From assembly GCF_018294505.1 (NCBI RefSeq), contig NC_057804.1:254890989-254954988 (forward strand): a stretch of 64,000 bases of DNA, in the 5' to 3' direction. The notes under the pieces were generated by a model that searched no databases, was not told where the DNA came from, and worked only from the letters and a program-made list of their open reading frames with translations. The stretch is from Triticum aestivum (Eukaryota; Streptophyta; Magnoliopsida; Poales; Poaceae). Of this stretch, positions 10,919 to 21,533 are shown in pieces (position 1 is the stretch's first letter; every line of letters begins with the position of its first letter). Both the position numbers and the translations under genes were made by a program.

Positions 10919-12029
10919 ATATGAATGCCTCCGGCGGTGTACCGGGATGGTGCAATGAATCAAGAGTGACATGTATGAAAACTAATGCATGGTGGCTTTG
11001 CCACAAATACGATGTCAACTACATGATCATGCAATGGCAGTATGACAAAAGTAATGTATGTCATGATGATGATGATGGAAGTTGCATGGCAATATATCTC
11101 GGAATGGCTATGGAAATGCCATAATAGGTAGGTATGATGGCTGTTTTGAGGAAGATATAAGGAGGTTTATGTGTGATAGAGCGTATCGTATCACGGGGTT
11201 TGGATGCACCGGCAAAGTTTGCACCAACTCTCAAGCTGAGAAAGGGCAATGCACGGTACCGAAGAGGCTAGCAAAGGCGGAAAGGTGAGAGTGCGTATAA
11301 TCCATGGACTCAACATTAGTCAAAAGAACTCATATACTTATTGCAAAAATTTAGAAGTCATCAAAAACCAAGTACTACGCGCATGCTCCTAGGGGTATAT
11401 ATTGGTAGGAAAAGACCATCGCTCGTCCTCGACCGCCACTCATAAGGATGCACAAGCCAGGTACACTTCATGTTTCAAATTTGTTACACAACTTTAACCA
11501 TACATGCATGCTACAGGACTTGCTAACTTCAACACAAGCATTCTTTAAATTCATAATCACCCAACTAGCATGACTTTGATATTATCACCTCCATATCTCA
11601 AAACAATTATCAAGCATCAAACTTATCTTAGTATTCAACGCACTCATAAGAATTCTTACAAATCTTTTATGCTTAGCATATTAGGATTTTAAGCAAATTA
11701 CCATGCTATTTAAGACTCTCAAAATAATATAAGTGAAGCATGAGAGTTCATCTATTTCTTAAAAATAAAACTACCACCATGCTCTAAAAGATATAAGTGA
11801 TGCACTAGAGCAAATGACAAACTACTCCGAAAGATATAAGTGAAGCTCAATGACTAGTCGAATAATTATACAACTATGTGAAGACTCTTCCATTTAATAA
11901 TTTCATATATTGATACTTTATTCAAACAGAAAGCAAAGCTAAAGAAAACTACATTGCAAGGATAGCACAACTCATGTGAAGAAGCAAAAACTTAGGCTCA
12001 ACTAATACTAACTGATAGTTGTTGAAGAA

Positions 12030-13440
12030 GAAAGGTGGGATGCCTACCGGAGCATCCCCAAGCTTAGATGCTTGAGACTTCTTGAAATATTATCTTGGGG
12101 TGCCTTGGGCATCCCCAAGCTTGAACTTTTGTGTCTCCTTAATTCCCCTCATATCATGGTTTCTCTTTTTATGAAAAGCTTCATCCACAACAAACTCAAC
12201 AAGAACTCGTGAGATAGGTCAGTATAAACCAATGCAAAACCTTATCATTTTCTACTGTAACAAATCACTCAAATTATTATTCAAAATTGCACACTAAATG
12301 CCTCTTCATATTTAATACTCCTATCTTCAAATAGAATCATTAAATAAGCAAACATATGTAAACAATACAACCATAACAGCAATCTGCCAAAACAGTACAA
12401 TCTGTAAAGAATGCAAGAGTCATCATACTTTCCTAACTCCAAAAATTATGAACTAAAATTCCCACTGTAATAAATTTATCAGATCTTAATATGCAAAAAT
12501 ATTCAACTTTATACCACTCTCTGAATTTTCTAGGGAATTTTTGCAACAGCGGTAAACTTTCTGTTTTCAAACAGCAACATGTATACTAGCAAAATAAGCA
12601 TGGCAAAGGCTATCCTTGACTTTTTTATTGAAACTAAGGATGCAAAACATTATTATAACTAACATAAAGCAAAAACTAACAAAAGTAAATGATGCTCCAA
12701 GCAAAACACATATCATGTGGTGAATAAAAATATAGCTCCAAGTAAAGTTACCGATGAACGAAGACGAAAGAGGGGATGCCTTCCGGGGCATCCCCAAGCT
12801 TAGGCTCTTGGTTGTCCATGAATATTACCTTGGGGTGCCTTGGGCATCCCCAAGCTTAGGCTCTTGCCACTCCTTATTCCATAGTCCATCGAATCTTTAC
12901 CCAAAACTTGAAAACTCCACAACACAAAACTCAACAGAAAACTCGTAAGCTCCGTTAGTATAAGAAAATAAAACAACCACTTAGGTACTGTAATGAACTC
13001 ATTCTAAATTAATATTAGTGTAATATCTACTGTACTCCAACTTATCTATGGTTCATACCCTCCGATACTACTCATAGATTCATCAAAATAAGCAAACAAC
13101 ACATAGAAAACAGAATCTGTCAAAAAAAGAACAGTCTGTACTAATCTGTATCAAACATATACTTCTGGGACTCCAAAACTTATACCAAATTAGGAATATC
13201 TATGCAATTCGTGTACCAATCCAGAGCAAAAAGAATCAGATCAGACGCACGTTTCTGTGAATTAACAAAACTAATTTACTGGGTGCAAAAGTTTCTAATT
13301 TTCAGCAGGATCAACACAACTATCACCATAAGCCATCCTAAAGGTCTTACTTGGCACTTTATTGAAACAAAAGCTATAAAACATGATTAATACAGTAGCA
13401 TAACCATGTGGACTCACAAAAACAGTAAGGATAAATATTG
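12030..13440 (-). repeat. Diverged tandem duplication, about 735-bp period
   Basis: Two units start near 12035 and 12770 with the same order of landmarks: GGGATGCCT-CCGG-GCATCCCCAAGCTTAG, then CTTGGGGTGCCTTGGGCATCCCCAAGCTT. Later come matching CTCAACA-GAA-ACTCGT, AATCTG-CAAAA-A-AGTC and CTCCAAAA stretches. They are clearly related but well diverged. Each unit carries two purine-tract-like motifs. Confidence 0.6.
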
Positions 13441-13481
13441 GGTTGTCTCCCAACAAGCGCTTTTCTTTAATGCCTTTCTAG

Positions 13482-14273
13482 CTAGGCATGATGATGATAA
13501 TGATGCTCACATAAAAGATAGGAATTGAAACATAATGGGAGCATCATGAAGCATATGACTAGCACATTTCTAAGTCTAACCCACTTCCTATGCATAGGGA
13601 TTTTGTGAGCAAACAACTTATGGGAACGATAATCAACTAGCATAGGAAGGTAAAACAAGCATAGCTTCAAAAATTTAAGCACATAGAGAGGAAACTTGAT
13701 ATTATTGCAATTTTTATAAGCATATGTTCCTCGCTCATAATAATTTTCAGTAGCATCATGAATGAATTCAACAATATAAACATCACCCAAAGCATTCTTT
13801 TCATGATATACTAGCATAGAAAATTTACTACTCTCCACATAAGCAAAATTCTTCTCATGAATAGTAGTGGGAGCATACTCAACAAAGTAACTATCATGTG
13901 ATTGAAAATTAAGATCAGGATGACAAGTTTCATGGTTATCATTATTCTTTAAAGCATACGTGTCATCACAATAATCATCATAGATAGGAGGCATGCTTTC
14001 ATCATAGTAAATTTGCTCATCAAAACTTGGGGGACAAAAAATATCATCTTCATCAAACATAGCTTCCCCAAGCTTGTGGCTTTGCATATCATTAGCATCA
14101 TGGATATTCAAGGAATTCATACTAACAACATAGCAATCATGCTCACCATTCACATATTTCATGCCAAGCATTCTATGTAATTCTTCTTCTAGCACTTTGG
14201 CACAATTTTCCTTTCCATCATACTCACGAAAGATATTAAAAAGGTGAAGCGTATGAGACAAACTCAATTCCAT
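13482..14273 (-). CDS. ORF of unknown function in Sabrina-like element
   Basis: A 263-codon open frame beginning at the ATG at 14273, about 190 bp downstream of the LTR end and so the first ORF on the element transcript. I recognise no domain. The middle is acidic (DEDDIFCPPSFDEQIYYDE, DDYCDDTYALKNND); the C-terminal third has hydrophobic stretches (VLKFLKLCLFYLPMLVDY and LVICFMMLPLCF) and ends in a His-rich tail (HHYHHHA). Its position is where gag would be, but no capsid or zinc-knuckle motif is seen. The frame also begins at 4354 in the partial copy, where it is cut after about 50 codons. It may be a degenerate gag or an element-specific gene. Confidence 0.5.
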   Translation of the reverse strand: MELSLSHTLHLFNIFREYDGKENCAKVLEEELHRMLGMKYVNGEHDCYVVSMNSLNIHDANDMQSHKLGEAMFDEDDIFCPPSFDEQIYYDESMPPIYDDYCDDTYALKNNDNHETCHPDLNFQSHDSYFVEYAPTTIHEKNFAYVESSKFSMLVYHEKNALGDVYIVEFIHDATENYYERGTYAYKNCNNIKFPLYVLKFLKLCLFYLPMLVDYRSHKLFAHKIPMHRKWVRLRNVLVICFMMLPLCFNSYLLCEHHYHHHA

Positions 14274-14367
14274 TTTTTTGTAATTTTCTTTTATAGACTA
14301 ACTAGTGCTAAAACAAGAAACAAAAAGATTTGATTGCAAAATCTAAAGATATACCTTCAAGCACTCA

Positions 14368-14453
14368 CCTCCCCGGCAACGACGCCAGAAAAGAGCTTAG
14401 TTGATGGGGTGTGAGTGAGTGCCCTTTACCTAGCCTCCCTGGCAATGGCGCCA
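14368..14453 (-). promoter_or_regulatory. Duplicated primer-binding-site motifs
   Basis: Two tRNA-Asp-like primer motifs on the minus strand lie 66 bp apart: TGGCGCCATTGCCAGGGA (14434-14453, proximal) and TGGCGTCGTTGCCGGGGA (14368-14387). Both are followed by AGAAA-GAGCT-like context, so the segment is a short duplication. The same pair is present in the copy at 4449-4534. Confidence 0.45.
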
Positions 14454-14463
14454 GAAAGGAGCT

Positions 14464-15089
14464 TGATGTCTACTACACAACATTCTTCTTGTAGACGTTG
14501 TTGGGCCTGCAAGTGCACAGGTTTGTAGGACAGTAGCAAATTTCCCTCAAGTGGATGACCTAAGGTTTATCAATCCGTGGGAGGCGTAGGATGAATATGG
14601 TCTCTCTCAAGCAACCTTGCAACCAAATAACAAAAAGTCTCTTGTGTCCTCAACACACCCAATACAATGGTAAATTGTATAGGTGCACTAGTTCGGCGAA
14701 GAGATGGTGATACAAGTGCAAAATAGATAGTAGATATGGGTTTTTGTAATCTGAAAATATAAAAACAGCAAGGTAACAAGCGGTAAAAGTGAGCGTAAAC
14801 GGTATTGCAATGATAGGAAACAAGGCCTAGGGTTCATACTTTCACTAGTGCAAGTTCTCTCAACAATAATAACATAGATAGATAATATAACAAGCCCTCA
14901 ACATGCAACAAAGAGTCACTCCAAAGCCACTAATAGCGGAGAACAAACGTAGAGATTATGGTAGGGTACGAAACCACCTCAAAGCTATTCTTTCGGATCG
15001 ATCTATAAAAGAGTTTGTACTAGAATAACACCTTAAGACACAAATCAACCAAAACCCTAATGTCACCTAGATACTCCATTGTCACCTCA
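14464..15089 (-). repeat. Truncated LTR of Sabrina-like element
   Basis: Matches 4545-5170 with few differences. It breaks off at 15089, in the middle of TGTCACCTCA, and is joined directly to a fragment of the Maximus-like LTR. About 1 kb of this LTR is missing. Confidence 0.8.
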
Positions 15090-16041
15090 CGTCTAGTTAG
15101 GGAGGCTGAGATTCAACTCAGAAGATCGTGTCTTCACCTTATTCCCCTTGAGCTAAGGGCACCTAGTCCCCGCCCAATCACTCTGGTAAGTCTTCAAGGT
15201 AGACTTCCAAACCTTCACAGACTTCATTCACCGGCAATCCACAATGACTCTTGGATGCTCAGAACACGACGCCTAACCGGCTGGAGGATTCACAGTCCTC
15301 AAGTGTAACAAGTATTCAGATCACGCGGACAGAAAGACTTCAGTGATGCCAAACACTCTTCGGGCTCTGGGTGGTTTGGGCTTTGTCCTCGCAAGGATTC
15401 TCTCTCAAATGCTTCGGAGGTGGGTTGCTCTCAAATGACAAAAGCCGTGCACTAACTCGAAGCAGCCACCAATTTATGGTGTAGGGGGTGGGCTATTTAT
15501 AGCCACCGGGCAACCCGACTTGATATGTCTGAAATGACCCTTGGTCACTAAGGAACTGACACGTGTCCCAACGGTCAGATTTCAAACACATGCGGCAGCT
15601 TGACTTGGGCTACAAGTAAAGCTGACTCATCCGACTCTGGATAAGATTTGCTCTCATTGTCTTTGCTCGAAGACATAGGATTAGGTTGAGCTTCACTTCA
15701 GTCACTCTGACTTTGTTCACTTGGACCCCACTTAACAGTGCGGTGGTTCCTATGACTCAACAAAGAAGAAAAGGAAACACCAAATCAACTAAGTCTTCGC
15801 GCTCCATAGTCTTCATGCAATGTCTTCTCATGTCATAGTCTTCAATGTGAATAGCTTCACAGACCACCATTGTCTTCAATGTCTTCACACATTTTTAGGG
15901 GTCATCTCCGGTAGGTAAACTGAATCAATGAGGGACTACTACCTGTGTTATCCTGCAATTCTCACAAACACATTAGTCCCTCAACCAGGTTTGTCGTCAA
16001 TACTCCAAAACCAACTAGGGGTGGCACTAGATGCACTTACA
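15090..16041 (-). repeat. 3' LTR of Maximus-like copia, truncated
   Basis: Corresponds to 57367-58313 of the 5' LTR; the part equivalent to 56984-57366 (about 380 bp) is gone at the fusion with the gypsy LTR. It ends GATGCACTTACA at 16041, which on the minus strand is the LTR start TGTAAGTGCATC. TATA box CTATAAATAG at 15493-15502. Confidence 0.85.
15493..15502 (-). promoter_or_regulatory. TATA box, Maximus-like 3' LTR
   Basis: Minus-strand CTATAAATAG inside a conserved GGGTGGGCTATTTATAGCC context, identical in the other LTR at 57765-57774. It is the likely element promoter. Confidence 0.55.
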
Positions 16042-16056
16042 ATCTCCCCCTTTTTG
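16042..16056 (-). promoter_or_regulatory. Polypurine tract, Maximus-like copia
   Basis: Minus-strand AAAAAGGGGGAGAT directly abuts the LTR start TGTAAGTGC. Confidence 0.7.
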
Positions 16057-16562
16057 GTGATTGATGACAAACTGGTTGAAGTTTTCAACTGGGATAAAAG
16101 TATGTGAAATTGTAAAGGATTAAGATATTGTCTTCATAGTTGGCAAAAAGGCTCCCCCTGAAGATGTGCATATAACTGTTTTGTGTTGGAACGCAAATGC
16201 ACATGGCAGGTTGTACTTGTGGAGATCTTCTTCACCTTAAGAAGACAATACATCATGCATGAACAGATATAACAATAATAATGACATGCATAATGAAAAA
16301 TGGACGTCTGCAGAATGACTTCATGCGGGATTTATCATCGCACATGCAGAATTTATCGTCGCATCACAGAATGACAGAAAAAGCAGCAGACGACCATCAA
16401 GTTTAAGTGTTACAACTCAAATAACCAAATGTATCAAAAGCGAGAGTTGTAAACACTAGGCAAAAGTATAGCAACCACCCATATGGACCAACATCAAGAC
16501 TATCAACATATGCTTCTCCCCCTTTTGTCAGTAAGGACCAAAAAGGTTTGAAGACATAGTCT

Positions 16563-19070
16563 CTACTCGTTCCCATGAGGAGTAGGTGAGGCAGCAGGGT
16601 TGTCGTTGAGGTTTGGTGGTGCAGACGAACTTGGTGCAGTGTCGATTTGCACTGAAGTTGGAGGTGGTGAAGTAGCATCATCAGCGTTATCAAGAACTCT
16701 GGCATTAACAGTTGCCGCGGAGGAGGAGTACTCAGAATCTTCGAGTGATGGAGTCTGACGCAAGACAGCATTCCTGGGAGGAGTGGTGTCGAACTTGAAT
16801 CTCTCTATGAAGCCATCGTCTTGAAGATCAGCTTCAGCACTGAGCAATGTCAAACTCTTCCAAGACCACCGACAGGTTTCATGAGTGACAAAGGCGTTCT
16901 TGGTGGCAAGGTTGCGAATGCGATTAATATCCACCAAGAGGCTTTGCATCTGACGCTTGAGCCAGTAATGATGCTGGTCATATTTCTGGTGCAAGGCCAC
17001 GAGAAGCTCTCGGTCATTGAGCACACGAGATCACTTCCGAGGCCTTGGAGCAATAGTGCTTTCAGTGGCTTCAGTACGTGCACGGCGAGTATTGCCAGCC
17101 AGCGGATAAACACGAGAAGCAGCCTGAACTCCTTCAACATGCTGAGAGAAACTCTGACAATCGACATTGTGAAGATAAATTGCCTCCTTGGCAGGCTCTG
17201 GGTATATGGCTTCGACGGACATATCAACCTCTGGCAAGAATATGAGATGGTTGTGAGCAGAGGGCTGATAGTCAACAGCAGAATGAAGCTTGATCAGACG
17301 CATAACCCATGGAGCATAGAGTTTCATACCAAATATGTTGGAGCCAGATGCAGCAAATTGGCGAATGAAGAAATCCTGAGCATTGAAGTTGATGCCACTG
17401 AGAATATAGAAGACCAATGTCTTCATTGCGCCTTCAAGCTTTGCTGAGGAAGAATGTCCTTTGATGGGCCATAGAGTTCGCTTGATAATGTGATAGATGG
17501 TGCGGGGTAGATACTCTAGGTCTTCAACAAAGAATTCCTTAGGATATTCAGCATCCTGCGGCAGTGGCTTCATCATACTCAGCATTTGGCTCATATTGGG
17601 CTCAGGCTTCTGGAAGATGTTTTCCTATGCATTGCAATGATGCTGACAACCAGGCTCATATAGTTCACCTGGAGTGGACAGGCCGGTAAGCTCAATGAGA
17701 TCAAGAGCTTTGGCATCATGGTGTACATTGCCTGTCATCCACTTAAGGACCCATGTCTTCGGATCCCTGTTGTACCCGCGAATGTGGAGAGTTGCATAGA
17801 ATTGCAGCAAAAGCTCGTCATTCCAATTCTCCTTATCACTGACAAACGGGAGAAGGCTTGCATCTCTGAAACAGTCGAGGGCTTCTTCTAAGCAGGGCAG
17901 GCCAGCAATGGCTTCGCAGTCCAAACGCATATGAGGAAATATCGCCCTTGATTTTATAGAACACAAGAGTAATAGTTGCGCTGCTGATAACTCCAGAACC
18001 GATCATATGATATTCTTGGCTTGGAATATGGGTTCTTGGCTCTATCAAAGAAAGTGTTGTGTGCGATGAAGCCATTGATATTGAATGATCCTGGTGCAGA
18101 TCCAGTACCTGGAAACCTTGGCAGCCTCGGTTTTGGCTACTGAACATGTGGCATGTGCTCCACATGATAATCAAACTGAGGTCTGGGAGCAGGCGGAGGA
18201 ACCAGAATTGGCCATCTGACAATAACAAGCTCGCCTTGATAAAATGCTTGCTCAATAGTGTGTGGCCTTGGTGGCGGAACAAGAGCAGTGGCATTAGCAA
18301 GGGCGTGAGGCCGCACATTTGTTGCAGGTGCATCATTGGCTTCATGCACGATGTTCATTGCAGGCGCCACATTATCTTCAGCCATGACAACGTCATAGGC
18401 GTCAGTAGTGTTGTTGGTGGCTGCCTCAGGATTTTCAACCTCCACTTGAGTAGCTGGAGGGTCGGGCACAGACACGTTCTCCTCGAGAACATCTTCTTGG
18501 TTGGTAGGAGGCATGGCAACACGTTCTTCTTCTTGACGGGGTTCTTGATTTTCATCGGTTGATGCAGCCGGTATGTCTTCAGCAGGATTCGCTTCAGACA
18601 CAGAGACATTCGCAGTAGGAGTGGCTTCAGGAAACTCTAGCTGTGATGCCACGTTGGGTTGCACTTCTCCTTTTGGAACGCTCGATGGAGCAACTTGTGG
18701 CCTTGGTCCTTTGCGAAGCCTGTGAAATGCGGGCGACGCCTTTGGAGTAAGAGTGGGATGGACCACATAGTTGTCATCATCATCAAGCACCGGATTGGTG
18801 ACTTGAGGTGGGGGAGTTCGCGGTGAGTCTTGACTTGGTGTAGCTGGTTGGGGGCGATCAGCCGATGAGGCATCCTAAGAGATTGGCGTCAAAGGACGAC
18901 CAATACTAATGAGTTTGTTGTTCGTGAGAACAGGCGATAATACCGTTGGGCGCTCGATCTGAGGAAGACTTCATCAACTTGTATAGTTCGTGCAGATCTG
19001 GTGGCAAATCTTTGGATGTATTTCCTCGACGCTGTCTGCCACCCTTTCTTGCTTACTTCTCAGTAGCCAT
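16563..19070 (-). pseudogene. Extra 3' ORF of Maximus-like copia, broken
   Basis: Downstream of RNase H, on the same strand as pol. A possible start at 19070 (MATEK) is followed at once by a TAA. The frame reads on to about 18957, where it shifts, and a TAG follows near 18880. The next part (18790-18137) is rich in Pro, Glu and Asn. Frame 17966-17625, 17594-17031 and 17024-16563 continues in one phase, separated by stops. It contains LEYLPRTIYHIIKRTLWPIKGH and AKLEGAMKTLVFYILSG, then a coiled-coil-like part and a Ser/Pro-rich tail. SIRE-type elements carry a third ORF here, sometimes called env-like. I see no clear signal peptide or fusion peptide, so I do not call it env. Confidence 0.6.
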
Positions 19071-19549
19071 GAAGCTTAACCTGAAAGGCTTCAGAACTAG
19101 CAAAGGCTTCCGACTGCTGGTCAGACAAGAATTGGCTTCAGGAGAATTTATGTGACTCTGTAAGAATTCTGCAAATGAATGCAGACTATGAGAACCAAGG
19201 GATTCTCCCACGGACATGTACCTATAACAGCATTAGAGGTGCATATGCATTCTCAGAAGATTTTGAAGATAAATCAGTTTGAAGACATTGACCTTATAAC
19301 GCGAAGACATTCACTTAGTTGTTGTGAGTTGGTTCCACATTTGTACGAATCCAAGAATAAGTACAAGTGAGGAATCTAACTTGTAGAGAAGCATAAGTGA
19401 ACAGACTAGGCATAATATGAGATACAGAATGGGATAGATTCAATTTTGGAAGAATAGAAACCACTTTTGGTAAAGAAGGATGAATCTATCAGATCAAAAA
19501 GATGGTAAAAAGTAAATTTTAATTACCACATGATGAACTGCTAGACAGA

Positions 19550-19790
19550 GCAAAGTTGGAGGCCGAGCAGTTCGATCTCTCGTGCCCTAACTTGGCAACG
19601 GAAGACACCTACGGCGGCGGCGGAGAAGACGAGGTCCGCGGCCGGCATGAGGACGGCGTCGGTGAGGTCGCGGCAGCTAAGCGCTTCGTCGCCGGCATCG
19701 TCGAGAGCTAGCGGTGGCGCTAGGGTTTGTGAGAGATGGTGAGGTGGAAGAAAGATTTTGATCGTGATGTGATGGGTATTTATAAGGAAA
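19550..19790 (-). promoter_or_regulatory. Promoter-like block and GC-rich exon upstream of extra ORF
   Basis: On the minus strand a TATA box (GTATTTATA on plus, 19776-19784) is followed by a leader with CTCACAAACCCTAGCGCC and an ATG at 19698. A GC-rich frame of 27 codons follows, ending at CCGCCGCCG. This is the layout of a plant gene start and differs sharply in base composition from the surrounding element. It could be an internal promoter for the 3' ORF, or a captured host gene start. Confidence 0.45.
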
Positions 19791-20494
19791 GGGACGGCAC
19801 AACGCAATTACGCAGGTGCCCCTGGCGGTTCACATCTGAAGGGCACGTGGAAAGCATGCAACACCTTGGAAGTTGTTCCATATTCCCACGCATGCCTGGA
19901 TTGTCGAGGTGGTCATTCCGAATTCTCCGGCTTTCAGGCAATAAGGATATAGCATTAAAAACAGATATAAATGTTTGTCAGATTGACTTCAGCTGACAAG
20001 GTCTCAGTGAAGACAATCGATAGTTTTCAATAGAATGCATATGATTTGGACAGATAGAGTTGAGGTAGAAGCATAGATATGATAGGGTCTGATCACATTC
20101 ACTTTGATCAAAAGATTCAGCAAGAAGTCATAGCTATAAGTGAATGATGTAGAGGACGGAACATAAATATGTATATAACAAGTATAAGACCAAAACAACA
20201 AGATGAAGTTAAACTTGAACGAAGTCAAGGATGAAGACAAATTACATGCGAAGACTTTGCAATCATAACGCCAAGGGAAACACTTCAAACAAAAGTTTGG
20301 TGGTGGCTTTACCCACTATATAGGAAGTATTAGACCCAGACATGGTGCACAATTATCGTGGCACTCCGAAGTCAAATTACGCATTAATTTATTCACACTT
20401 AGAGTGTATGTCTTCATTGATTGAAGATATACATTACTTCGTGTGTTGCACATCTAAGTCATCAAAATGCATAAGTGTTAGGATGTGTGTCCAA
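19791..20494. other. Non-coding spacer in Maximus-like copia
   Basis: AT-rich region between the stop of RNase H (20495) and the promoter-like block. I see no ORF with recognisable motifs, no LTR end and no repeat. Confidence 0.5.
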
Positions 20495-20911
20495 TCATAG
20501 GACATTTGAGGATTCCAAGATATTTAGCTCACACCACAACTTGCAAAACCTTTTCTCATCTAAGGGCTTTGTGAAGATATCAGCCAATTGCTCTTCAATG
20601 TTGATGTGAATGATATCAATATCTTCCTTCATGACATGATCTCTGAGAAAGTGATGACGAATTTTAATGTGCTTTGTCTTCGAGTGCTGAACTGGGTTGT
20701 TGGCAATCTTGATGGCGCTCTCATTGTCATAGTAGAGTGGCACATTCTTCAGGTGGATACCATAGTCCTTGAGAGTTTGCTTCATCCAGAGAAGCTGAGC
20801 ACAACAAGATCCAATAGCAATGTATTCGGATTCAGCAGTGGAGAGAGATACACAGTTCTGCTTCTTTGGATACCATAATCCTAGTGTTGGGGTGTAAGCC
20901 AAAGAATTCAC
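20495..20911 (-). pseudogene. Copia RNase H, internally deleted
   Basis: The minus-strand frame has YTPTLGLWYP followed directly by KKQNCVSLSTAESEYIA and then the DNESAIKIANNP and KHIKIRHHFLRD motifs of the copia RNase H end. In relatives about 40 residues lie between LWYP and the SKKQ block, including the first catalytic Asp (Y-S-D-x-D region). They are missing, so catalysis is lost. The segment is in another frame from the RT upstream. Confidence 0.85.
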
Positions 20912-21533
20912 TTCACAGCTAAGTGATGCGATTCCTTTGGTGCCGCTTGGAATCGGTCACACATGCAAACACTAAGAATTATATCTGGCCTAGATGCACA
21001 TAAATAAAGTAAAGAACCAATCAGGGAGCGGTATACCTTTTGATCGAACTCTTTACCATTGGCGTCGGGACCCAGATGACTTTTGGTTGGCATTGGCGTC
21101 TGTATCCTTTGTAGTCTTGCATTCCAAACTTCTTCAGGTAATCTTTGAGGTATTTTTCTTGAGATATGAAGATGTCGTTGCGTTGCTGACGGATTTGGAG
21201 ACCCAGAAAGAACTTTAGCTCGCCCATCATGGACATATGATATTGCTCTTGCATCATGTGACCAAACTCATCACTGTATTTCTTGTTAGTGCAGCCAAAG
21301 ATAATGTCATCCACATAGATTTGGCACACAAACAGTTCACCATCATATGTCTTCGTGAAGAGTGTAGGATCTAGTGAACCAGGTTTGAAGCCTTTGCTCT
21401 TCAGGAAGTCTTTGAGTGTGTCATACCAAGCATGAGGGGCTTGTTTGAGGCCATACAATGCCTTGTTGAGCTTGTATACCATATCAGGGTGTTTTGGATC
21501 TTCAAAGCCAGGAGGTTGTGCAACATATACTTC
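20908..21533 (-). pseudogene. Copia reverse transcriptase, C-terminal half
   Basis: Contains [20 protein letters not shown] and the catalytic box IYVDDIIFG, then [10 protein letters not shown] and [16 protein letters not shown]. The frame is the same as the integrase/RT frame before it but is separated by a stop at 21534, where a conserved Glu codon is expected. After KFGMQDYKG the frame changes; the text continues as [19 protein letters not shown] in the next frame down to 20908. Confidence 0.85.

Larger units (their letters stand above)
6163..14463 (-). mobile_element. Internal domain of Sabrina-like non-autonomous gypsy element
   Basis: Lies between LTR 4545-6162 and truncated LTR 14464-15089, and is interrupted by a solo LTR at 7093-10918. 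Removing that leaves about 4.5 kb. Its 3' edge is a purine tract (minus-strand AAGCTTGGGGATGCT at 6163-6177) and its 5' edge carries primer-site motifs at 14434-14453 and 14368-14387. No gag, protease, RT or integrase motifs are visible. The only long frame is the ORF at 13482-14273. The element must therefore have moved with enzymes supplied by a relative. Confidence 0.75.

Noticed and set aside
16563..19070. Calling the extra 3' ORF an envelope gene
   Set aside because: No signal peptide, fusion peptide or clear transmembrane anchor seen; position alone is not enough.
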